A stretch of 64,000 nt of DNA from Fasciolopsis buskii (Eukaryota > Platyhelminthes > Trematoda > Plagiorchiida > Fasciolidae): contig LUCM01005979.1 in NCBI GenBank assembly GCA_008360955.1, positions 173,216-237,215 of the forward strand. Direction: 5' to 3'. Under the pieces are notes generated by a model. That model worked only from the letters and a program-made list of their open reading frames with translations, did no database searches and was not told the origin of the DNA. The translations under genes were made by a program, and so were the position numbers. This document shows, in pieces, positions 37,751-49,700 of the stretch. Within the stretch, counting starts at the first letter, position 1; each line of letters starts with the position of its first letter.

Positions 37751-37886
37751 TCAGATTTTCGGCAATTTCGGCGCAGTGACTACTGGATTGGAATCAATTA
37801 ACGTCCGTCGAGCTTCCGCTTTGTAGTCAAACGGACAGGCGTGAACCTCTGCATAGCGATGGCGAGAACAGAAGTTTCGACCGCAA
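37751..37886 (-). CDS. ZFAND4: ZFAND4 terminal exon: second half of AN1 zinc finger and C-terminus
   Basis: A short last exon of 44 residues plus a TGA stop (37753-37751), preceded by the acceptor ATTGTTTCTACAG. It completes an Arg codon (CG|T) and reads CGRNFCSRHRYAEVHAC, then FDYKAEARR and finally NPVVTAPKLPKI. With the preceding exon the zinc ligands are C-x2-C-x11-C-x1-C-x4-C-x2-H-x5-H-x1-C, a full AN1 pattern with all eight ligands intact. The AN1 finger and the short conserved tail are the strongest family signature. The intron cuts the finger between ligands 3 and 4. Confidence 0.96.
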
Positions 37887-40800
37887 CTGTAGAAACAATA
37901 AAAAGACAGTATAGCCCAACGGCAAAGAACGAATTACCAGACATCAGTTTATCTGTATCAAGAATATTACAAAATAAGGTATATAGATTTTAGAGAACTA
38001 AAAGCTCAAAGTGAAAAATGACTCAGAAACGTTTACCATAGTCATAAACCCGAGCCTAGATGACAAAATATCTAGTAATAGAACCTAATAGTAATCGGGA
38101 AAATGATGCAGCGAAAAGAATCATGCACAAGCTTAGCAATAACTTCCACAGAACGAGGTCGTTTCGCTGCACCATTCTACGATCGCCCGCGTCGCACAAG
38201 ATAACCGCACCCGGGGTTCCAAGTGTTTCGGGGACGGTGGGTGGTGAAAGGCACGAGAGTCCGTGAATGGGAAAAGTTGCACGTCCAAGTGTCGGAGTAC
38301 TCAGTTTAAGAATATACCAAGAGTCCCGACCAAAGAAATTCACAAACTATTTAACTCCAACTGCTTTCGTACAAAGAACTCTCATCTGATGAAACAGCTT
38401 TTCGATTTCTTTATGATAACATCATGTTACATCTCCGAGGCTTGCTGAGACCACCAGATCTCGCGAGCCTTACTCAAGCTTGGATTGAGTTCACACCTCG
38501 TCATGAGCCCTACTTCAGTATACTCACTACCAGGCGGGATGGAAAGGCGTGAGTTAAGAGGCAAAAGAGACTGAGCAATAATTAAAGGTATCACAATTCA
38601 AAGGAGCAAGCCGCAAATCATGAAGCAGGCAGAATGCAAGGCATGCAAACAATGCTCAATGATGCTTTCAGGTGCGGCCACTCCAAGCTTTCCAGCAAGT
38701 ACGCTTTCAAGGATTGAAAGGTGGATCGGATCAGATAGTTTGTTGCAATCTAACTGATGCCACATCGTGCAATTTCGGCACACACCAAAGAATATGGACA
38801 GCTTGATGCATACTAAGGTGTGGTCCGAATAGAGCAGAGTGCTCCGGGACCTCCGGCAGTCTTGCCGGAAAACTCAATATTTCCACCTCATAGTGATTTT
38901 GACAATTGCGGCCCACCGCTGATTCGAAGACGGTGGACAACAAGTGGCTTACCGGCCACGTCAACTTCAGAAACTCGTACTGACAAGAAACAATTAACGG
39001 TTTGACCGCAAATCCAACAACCATCCGCCGTTTTCAGAACATCAGGAATCAAGACCAAAAAGGCCTTCCAAGTGCGTCCCATTCAAGGACATCCGACCTA
39101 CTCGAGCATTCATGTCTCCAGCCAAAATCACCGTGTCATCCAGTCTTGCTGTGCGTAAGAGATCATACAGCTTTCAATAGAAGGTGTCCTTCACTGTATC
39201 TGGGCTGCAATCTGTTGGCGTGTGCACTGAGACGACAAGCAAGTTGCGCCTGTCAGAGCGACGACTGTTTACTTTTCACGGACCTCTAGGTCTCGCTGCA
39301 CATAGCCGACTGTCGATTGGGATCCACTCAAGTAGTGCAGCCTCAGTCCTTTCGCTGAGAACTACACCAACGTCAGCGAAATTACAAAGCGCAGCCCCAC
39401 GGTCCCCAGAAAGATGCAAATGAGACTTCACGGAAAGACTAGATGGAGAATGTCAGTCGGACGGCGCCCCCATCCAGATAGGGCAAGAGGCTACTCTAGC
39501 CAGAAATCATGCAACTTGCAATATACAAATGCTGCGTCTCCATAACGTACTTGCAAGGTCTCTTTACCATAGATACTCTTACTAGCCCAGGTAAAACCTC
39601 GTTCTCTCGTTTCACTCTTCGCATGCCACGTGATTCGTCTTTGAGCATCTGTTGTCATGTTGGTGTTGTGATCGCCTTGAGCACGACAGCCGACCGTGAA
39701 CTAACTGTTCGACTGAATCCCGGTCAACAACCATTTGTGCTGTTCGGTTGGAGGGTTCCGTAGGCGTCAATAGCAATTGACCGAAGTGTCGTCGTCTATT
39801 CTTTGTACCGATTTATGCGTCCACTGAAATCAGCCCTCCTGAGGCAAAAGGTAAGTCCTATCGTGACATTTTTTATGAGGTGCTTCGCGGAGAAGTCCAG
39901 TGAAAGGGGTATGCCTCATAGCCACTGCACGGTGGAGGACGGACCGGCAACCATTACCCTGAAAGACGGGATGTCATAGAACCGATAACGAGCCGGGAAC
40001 CAATAAGTTGTCAACTACCATCGCCGACTAGTCCGACGTCTAACGTACGGTGTGGTCGCTGCTGGCGATTTTAACGCCAAACGTGGTTGCTTAGAGGAGA
40101 CGGGACGGCGCATCGGAGGCCCACATGTTGTCCCCATCGATCTCAGCGACAAAGGCGATCACTTCATTCAAGTTTGTTCAGATAACAGACTGTTTATGGG
40201 AAACTAACTTTGCCATAAAAAGCGACATCAGCTCACCTAGCACCTCAGGTTGGTCACCTTGTTATCGGTCACCGGTGGTATGGATCAACCAAAGATTGTC
40301 AATCATTCTGGTCCACACTTGTAGGCTCAGATCATGCTTCAGTTCGAACTTGCATTTGTCTGCATCTAGTCTGTGGCTGCTTCAACACAAAACATATGCG
40401 TCATGCGCAACTGATTTAAGGTGAAAATCGCCAACTTCAATTCCGATTGAAGCTTGCAGCCTCGTTATCGTCAAAACAAAATGCCCGGGATGCAAACACT
40501 CTTGGATTAATTGAAATTTGTGCTCTCGGCGGCAACTACCACAGGATTTCAGGCAAAGTATACTTCAGAAACAATGGACATCGTCGACTTCAACTTCTCC
40601 GTTGGATCCTCGCAGATCCATCCCCCGGTATACATCAAATGAGACGAGTAACATCTATTGACCAGGAGACTGAGAAATGACCGCGAGCAGAGATGGACGC
40701 GAAAATGGAAAAGAGCGCAGGTATCTGCAATAACTGGAGTTTGTACCGACTGATAAGGAATATTATTCGACGCAAGCCACATGTAAGCGAGCTGATCAAG

Positions 40801-43693
40801 AGATCCACTGATTCACTGTCATACATGTCGGCGTTGGGCAGAACATTTTGGGGTGGGGTTTACTTGGTCAACTGATAAAGTGGGGCTCCCACTAATGCCT
40901 GCAAGCGAACCAGTGCAGGTCGATATCAATTTTCCATCCGAAATAGAGACCATCAGGGAAATAGGTTTTCCTGGAAGGCATAAGACAATCGGCCTTCATC
41001 AAGGATGGAGGCGAAGTGTTAACGTCAGGGTTAATAAAAACCTCTGGGATTAATATAGGCAAGTTAACAGATCTCTAAGGTTTGGTGTGCATCGGTGACC
41101 GCATCGCTTAACAAGAAAGATAACAGATCCTCACCTGAAAACGATAGGGAATAGTTTTGTAAGTGTCGCATGTTGACTACATGCGAGCATTTTTCGGCGC
41201 CGCGTGCGTTTGTCCGTGAGAATCAAGCCGGAGAAATCCAATTCACTTAGCCAGTTTCTGTATTCGAACAACCGAAGTCAAGTTCGTGCTCGTGACAATC
41301 CTTTACCCGACTGCACCACGAGGTGGTGCTCGTCAGGGTTGCTCCCTTTCACCCTTTCGTTTCAACTGTCATTTCGACGACAATGGAAATCGACCCTTCC
41401 TCGTGTGGAAATAGTAACGCTGATATTTGCTCATACAGTAAGTTGTTTGACCTACAACACGAAGATGTTGCCTAACTGAATGAGGACTCTGGTAAGTTGT
41501 CGGAAGCTCGAACGAGTCCAGACGTTTGGAATGGGTTTTGTACCTTCGAATTGTGAAATGCTTTTACTGGTCTGGATTGGCTCGAACGTCAACCTTTTCC
41601 TTGCAGAGAAAGAACTGCGTAAGGTAAACATATTTTATTGCGTATGTACCCATATCTTATCTGATGGTCCAACATCGGATGGACCGTCCGCGCGTATACA
41701 GAAGACTTGAATGGCATTCACCAATGAGGCATTTGTGGCGTCGGTGTAATGCATGGTTATCAACGAAAATTTGGGTGTACGAAGCAGTATTGAAGTTTGC
41801 CCTGATATACGACTGCGAACATCTTCGGTGCTTGGACGCCGTTATCTTCGTCATGCTGGTAGAATATGGTGGGAGCGTCTCCGAAGGCCAGACAGTACGG
41901 GATACTAGGGTCCAAATTTTAGAAGAGGCAATTAGTCTGAAAAGATTAAGGTGATTGAAACATGTATAGCGCATGCCCACAGAACGACTGCTGTGTTCTC
42001 CAGGATGGGTCGTGATGGAGAGCGGACGACACGGAAGAAGTATGAAGACCTTAACCAATGGACTGGCCAGTGTAGGTGCAGCTAGACTACAGGATGGGGA
42101 CCATAAGATCTCCGAAGCGATAGTTGGAAACAGTTGGTGATGTGACTTTGTCGCAGTCAGGTGTTTCCGCAACCGAAGTCTTTTTTTCGTCTGTATAGTT
42201 GTCCAACTCGATATTATGCAGTCGATCTTCTGCTATTCCTCGTTCTTTTTTTGTCGCTTTTGAGTTCATGGTGTTTTGGGACAGAAATCAAAACTAGAGC
42301 AAATTAGTACATGGTTAATTGCTCCAAAAACAGCATACGAAAATCTCCTTGCTGGAAAAACACTGCAACTGACGGTGATCAGGTAATAGTGTATTTACGA
42401 AAATGAAAACCACACTGCTGCAGACTTCCATACCCGGCAGATTGCCGAAACTAGTTAAGTTACGTTTGTACAACCACTAATTCTGTACTGATTTGCCCTG
42501 GTTTTTTCTGCTACCCCACACCACCGAACAATAGTGACAGAAAATTAGAACAGCATACGACGGAAGGAAGTATAGAGAGAGGCGAAAATTCGGTTAAAGA
42601 ACATTGACTATGGCAGTTAGTCATATCACTCAAAGTCTTCAGACAGCGTTGACAAACCTCGTGGATCCCAGGCCGATAATCTAACTCGACATACTCGACA
42701 CAATCCATTAGTTGGGGTTTTCATAACCAACCAACACGTCATGGACTGATCATTCTGATTCATCTTCAAGTTATTACCTGTCTCGGAAAATTGTATTCCA
42801 GTGGAGTAAATTTGCAGACATGCGTAATACATATCCCAATCACCATAACATTGAAATTCCGTGCCTCTTTCAACAACTTAACTTCAGAATTACTAAGAGA
42901 ATAATCCTATCGTATTCTAGCAATGTTACTAAACTTTGGTTGCAGTTCCCCTCCACCACATTTGTGTATAAATACGGAATGAGCATATGTATTTGATACA
43001 GTTGGTAAGAAACAAACACAAAACAGAACTTTTGTGAATAGTTGTGCCCGAAAGCACCGAGCGGCTAGATGGTCAAAATAGGATAAAACACTGCAATTAA
43101 AAAGGAACTGGGAAAAGGCAACACTTACCGGCAGGAGTAACTATTCACAATGCCTATTTTCCTTAGACAGAGTGCGCAACGCTTACGCCGCATCCCATTG
43201 GACGAGTGAGGTTTGAGCGGAGAACGAGGACTGACTGCGGACGTGTCACCCTTACCTGGAGTTGAAGGTGCAGCTAGTGGCCTAAGGAGTGAGCCATCCG
43301 TTTTGTTCGTCGGAGTTTTCACCATCCCCAGGTTGCCACCACTGCTACCCAGACGTGAGCAGACACGGGCTCTGCTCTCACCGGCGGATAAGAGACGAAC
43401 CGGATTCAGGGACTGATCTATACACAAGAAAAGCCGAAGAGGAAAAACGCCAATTTAAGAATGAGATGTACTTGATATTTCGATACAGAACAGAAAGAGA
43501 AACTGTAATAAACAACCATGGTGTGAAACACACTGCTGAAATTCTAAAATCGCGGCTCACAGATGCAGCTTACTTAAATTTAGTTCTTACGACAACTAAC
43601 GTTGCACCAATCAGCTCTGCTGTTGGTTGCTGCTTCACAACATCGTCTGCTCAAAAAAGAGCATGAGAAATAATGAAAGATTAACTTCAAAGG

Positions 43694-43735
<42 letters not shown>

Positions 43736-46700
43736 CACAAATTTGAATGCAGACTGAGTCTTCGGAATCGGGTTAAACGATGAAAACAATGAGTGAGGGA
43801 TGGGAATTAGAAAAAACACAGTTTGTAGAGTTCACCACACATGCTAGCTCTTTTCTCCATCTCCACGTCATCGGGAATCCACCGAGATGAATGATTCCTC
43901 AATTCGCATACGGAAATGCTCTGCTCCAAATTCCCGAGTGAAGCAGCAACCACATCACCGATCTGTACCCGTTAACAGCTGGTAAGGATCACAACCACCC
44001 CCGACAGTGCTGCTATTCTTCTTTTCCCTAAAATTCCTAATCGACCAACGCCCGACGTCATTTTTCAACCTCCAAGTTGATGTATTAGACGAATGGGCAC
44101 CTCATTCAAAGTGGTATCGGGAAGGAGGAATCCGCAAGGGTGTAACGGAGGCTGAATTCGACGATATCCGTCGCTTTTGAAGTTTACTTTACCTGAAATC
44201 CTGTGCTAAATACCGCCGCACGTGTGTAGGACAACAGGGGTTTAGGTTGTGCACCGGAGACCCTAGTCATGGATATGCTGCAACCAAGAGACTCGCACTT
44301 AAAAATCTCTCTGCCATGCTATCCGACTGACATTCCCCATCTAGTCTTTCCGTGAAGTCTCATTTGCATCTTTCTGGGGACCGTGGGGCTGCGCTTTGTA
44401 ATTTCGCTGACGTTGGTGTAGTTCTCAGCGAAAGGACTGAGGCTGCACTACTTGAGTGGATCCCAATCGACAGTCGGCTATGTGCAGCGAGACCTAGAGG
44501 TCCGTGAAAAGTAAACAGTCGTCGCTCTGACAGGCGCAACTTGCTTGTCGTCTCAGTGCACACGCCAACAGATTGCAGCCCAGATACAGTGAAGGACACC
44601 TTCTATTGAAAGCTGTATGATCTCTTACGCACAGCAAGACTGGATGACACGGTGATTTTGGCTGGAGACATGAATGCTCGAGTAGGTCGGATGTCCTTGA
44701 ATGGGACGCACTTGGAAGGCCTTTTTGGTCTTGATTCCTGATGTTCTGAAAACGGCGGATGGTTGTTGGATTTGCGGTCAAACCGTTAATTGTTTCTTGT
44801 CAGTACGAGTTTCAGTCGTTCCAGTGTCTTCTGACATGAAACATCCCGTCATCATGAAGAAAGCCCTGAAGCTGTTTCACCAGACAAAGCTACTGGTACG
44901 AAAGCATGAAGCGTGGAGGGCTATCGATTGTAAGTCGTACGTCCTTCATATCACTAACTGTGTTGTCCTTTGACCTATGCGGACAGCACTTATCTGCATG
45001 TGAGAAATTTGCTGGCGAAATTTCTTTAAATCCCCCGCATCTTCCGCACAACAACTTTTCGAATTGCCGCTCTCATATTTCAATCCTCTAAAATCAATAT
45101 CTATAGGAACTCCATTGCGGCATATTTAGCACGATTTTCAAAAACAGCTACCGTGTTCTAACCGAATTCTTGAACAGCCTATCATACTGTGCTCTGATCA
45201 CTCCTCTATGATTGATTTTTATTATTTTTTCAAGGTGATGAGAGTAAATTTTTTTTTACCCCCACGTTTTTCGACTGAAATGTAGTATTATTTTATGTGC
45301 ACTTGTCTATGCGATAAAATACAATGATTTCAGTTTGATGGTTCGCTTATCCACAATCTGTAACTTCGTCTTGCACGCTAGGCAGAGCGCAGCAAAGCAC
45401 AATTTAGCTATTCCTTAGGGCCAACTCTTCCCTGTTGCATCAGACCCGATCACTAAAAGGGATATACAGGGAAATCCGGTCGTTACGATACCAGAAAGCA
45501 CGGAGCTCGATGGGCACTCTACAGCCCCATTTAAAGAAGGACGAATGGAGATAATCACAAGACTTCAAGCTTTTTTCTCGAACACATGGTACACCGAGAA
45601 GGTCCCATCGTCGCGACGCAGTGGATATTTCCTTCCATCTTTGAAAAGGGCTCGCGCAGTGAATACGATCACCTTAAGGGCAATAGCCTATTCCCAATAA
45701 CGTCAAAGTTGCTTTCACCCGTCGTTCTTCCCAGGTTATACAACAAGCGTGGAGGGCAAACCCGTGAGAAACAGGCTAGGCTTTGCGCTATTAATGGATA
45801 CATCGATTAAATCTTCATATTCCGACAGATGTTAGAGCACCGTTACGCTTTCTAAACACCAACGATCGTGTTCACGCACAGTTGCGCTGCGCAATATCCT
45901 TATCTTTCCAACTTTATCATATAGGATTTTCTACAGAACGCTTTATCTGGTCTTTTAGACGATGCAGCTGAAACTCATCCCAGGAAGTTGAATATTTGAC
46001 TTAGAGTATGCCAATGACATCGCCTCGCTGGGTGCCGATGCACAAGCAATTCAAAGCAAGTTGGTCTGCAAGGCGAATGAGGTATTCGGATAGGGTCCGC
46101 GCTTTGCGGGTATGGTTATCAATAAGACGTGGGCAATAGCTTCAGCGACTTCGAGAGCCTGAGCATCATCATCATCACCAACATCGTTCAGCGTTAAACA
46201 GCAAGGAAAGCCTCACTGACCGCTGCCTTTAACCCAGAGGTACACGTTTCTATAAAAAGAGTGAATATCCAAGGAGAACAGGGAGTGGACCTACACAACC
46301 GGGAAAAGATAAGACGCTGCTGCAGCCAACACACGGAACACAGTCTAACTGTACTAACGCACTCTTTCAATCACTCTGAATCGATAGAAAATGACAACAC
46401 GATCCCCACTGTTCACGGTTCATTGCCATGTCCTTCAGTGTCTCCAGCCAATTAGTTGACGGGTCTCTCGGACCCCAACCACGAAGACGTGAGACACCTA
46501 CATTACTTAGGTTCGCTGTACATTTTCTCATCCCGCGTTGCAACGTCATCTGTTGACCTCCAGACGGTTCCTTTCATTCCCTGGGAGGAACACAAAATAG
46601 GGCACGGTATGGTAGACGAGTGTTCACCAAACGCAACAAGTGACGCAAACAACGTAGTATACTAAGTTTCATACGATGAAACAAGCTATACCAAGAAGTG

Positions 46701-49700
46701 GCACCCAATACCAGATTCCTGACCCCTACATTACTCACCCGGTCACTCCATCCAATCCTAGCCATACTACGCAGACATCGGTGGTCGAAAACCTCTAACC
46801 AACGAACATCTCCCACACGAATATTTCATGTCTCGCAACCGTACAACAGAACCAAGCGCATTGTAGCGCAGTACACATGACCTTTCAACTTCAGTGAAAT
46901 ATCAGGCCGACACCACAAGTGCTTCAGTCCAGCGTAAGCTGCCCGAGCCTTCGATATACGCGTCTTTACCTCTGATGCCGAGCTACCATCGTTCGACACG
47001 CAGTTACCAAGGTAGGTGAAACGGTCCACAATCATTAGTTCCTCTCCGCTCAGCACCAAGTTTGGCACTACTGTCGTTCAGTCCTGTAACAGCACTTTAC
47101 ACCTAGAATGTGCAAAGCACATGCCAAACCGAACTACAACCGTCGACAGTCTATCTAATGCACGTTGTGTATAGTCCGCAGATTCAAATAGACACACGAC
47201 GTTATCTGTGTAATCTAGGTCACAGCTTTCATCATTTCCCAGTTCGACCCCTACATCCTGAAGACCTCTTAAAGCGTCCTCCATTACCTCGTCAATGAAA
47301 AACCTGAATAAGAATGGAAAGTTAGGATACCCTCGTCGAAGACCGCTAGTAGTTTCGAATGAACATGACAGTTCACCGTTTACCCTCACGCGACCATGGG
47401 TATGCGAATACAATGCTCTCAAACAGGCTTTAGAACTTCGCTGGCATACCCTTCCGGTGGAGAGCACTGAACAGTGCTGTCCGATCCACTGAATCGAACG
47501 CACCTTTCAGGTCGGGAAAGACTACGATCGTAGGGCGCCGGTGTGTGTGTGGTGCGCGTTTCGAGTACTTGTCGAAGAGCGAATATCTAGTCGATGCAAC
47601 CTCGACCTGGACGAAATTCGGCCTGTTATACACGGATGTTGCTCTCGCGAAGAGGTGTCAAACGACGCATTATTAGCGAAGCTAACACCTCAATAACTAT
47701 CGGAATTAAGCTAATCCACGATGATTGCTACAGGCACTCCGTGTGACGTGTGATGTGAAATATGGGTCACCAAGACCGGTCGATTTTTCGCACTTATATC
47801 TCGATTCACAGATGACGTTAACCGACAAGCAAAATGAAAGGCAGAAATTTCAACAAGCAAACCACAGCTTATATGTAGGTGAAAGGATCCCGAAGACTGA
47901 GCATTTCGAGAGTCGAAGTAATGTTCAACTCTACGCGCAGCCCTTACAGCATGTGTCCGAAATATACTCCGCATTTCTTGTTTTCTATCTACACCTCAAT
48001 TTCATTTTTCTTCGTTCTTTTCTACATCGAACGGCGCGTTTGCAACGGAATAGGTGAATATGCATGGTGGACAGGGAGTGATCCCACACGGGCGAGAAGA
48101 GAAATGAACGCCGTAGAAGATAACACTTGTTCTGATCTTTGTAATTCGTCAGAAAATGGCAACGCCATCGCCAATGTTCACGGTTCATTGCCATGTCCTT
48201 TAGTGACTCCAGCTACTGAGACGAGGGATCTTTCGGACCTCAGCTACGAAGAGGTGAGACATCTACTTCACCTAAGCTGGCTGTACGTTTTTCTGTTCTT
48301 CTTTGCCGACCTCCACTCCGTGGTAGGAACAGAAAATAGGACAGTACGGTAGACAAGAGTTCGCCATATGCAACAAGTGACCCAACCGACGAAGTTTACC
48401 AAACATGATACGCTGTGACAGGATGTTTTCTGAAACGAAACCTAATACTTGATCCCTCACTCGTATACTGCTTACTCCGTTCCTCCATGCAATTCGAGCG
48501 ATAGTATATAGATATTGATAATCAGAAACCTCAAAGCAACAAACATCAATAGCACAAAAGCTCCAAGTCCCGCAACCGTACTGCAGCGCGTTTCCTGTTG
48601 GCCGTCATATTGGTTTGGTTGTGTAAGCGTTCATGCTTGTTGATACGCTTATTTGGCCTCGGATCATGTTATTTTTCTGATCCTGTCCTTTTCAGGTCAG
48701 TCGGGCGACCCCTTCGGAGATCGTTGTCTCAGCGCAGAACTTCCGCGGAATTTCAAGTCGACATTACAAGCGCTTCAGTCCAGCGTACGCCGCTCGAACT
48801 TTGGCTATAACCACGGTCATTTCCAGTACCGTGCTACCATCTTTCCTCACGAAAGTCGACACAACGAGCCGAATTTACTTTTATTAAAAGCACCACGCAT
48901 GACTGGAAGGTGTATACTCCGTGGCCGCTAGGACCTACTACGCGAGGGAAAAAAGAAACCGGCAACCATGACTCTGAAAATTGAGGTGGCATAGAATCAT
49001 ACATGTCATGTGGTACCGAGCAGGGGGGAAAGCGATCGGCAACCTTCTGCATACTAGGTAGATTTTCTTACGAAATATGACTAGTGAGCCAGGTCAATAT
49101 AGCCCCAAACCGTTATTTTTCTTATGGTCCTTGCAATATTATTGCTATTATTGTCGTGTCACTATAAGTCATCGGATATAGCAGTTTCCTTGTTATCATT
49201 CGCGGTGTTGTAGAGTATAATGAAGTCTTCAGTAGCGATCGAAAATAGCGTTATTTAATTTAGAGACAACACCAGACACAATTAAGATCAAGAAATGAAT
49301 TCTGAGCGATGAATTAAGGCCAACAACTTACTAGGAATGTTTCCAACTAAATTAGGTAGGAACTGATGATGTTGTGGCGCTCCGCTCTTCAAACCGTGGG
49401 ATAACGCACGAGGAGAAAGTACCGACGGTGGCTTTGCTAACATGGAGACGGCACAGGGCGACGGTGACATTCGCGATGTCGATTCATCCTTGTATGTGCT
49501 TGGATTTTGGCCTGATGAATCACCGTTAATCAGGAGAGCGTTTTGAGCAACCAGTGATGACGTCCCATCAATGCGGATGCATGGCAAAGTGTTAGAGCCA
49601 TCACTTGGAGGACTTGCAGAAACGATCGAGCAAGGATCGGAAGAGGCGTGTTGAATGATCGATTGCTTCGGAGATTTTAACTGCTTTTCATTCGTATTGA

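Noticed and set aside
42511..42832. Cys/His-bearing minus ORFs considered as the missing half of the AN1 finger
   Set aside because: Ligand spacing does not fit. The exon at 37886-37751 fits exactly in phase and motif.
46140..46180. CAT/ATG triplet runs as CRISPR-like or regulatory repeats
   Set aside because: They are the short 3' tails of LINE-A copies. No direct-repeat/spacer array occurs anywhere in the window, and the genome is eukaryotic.
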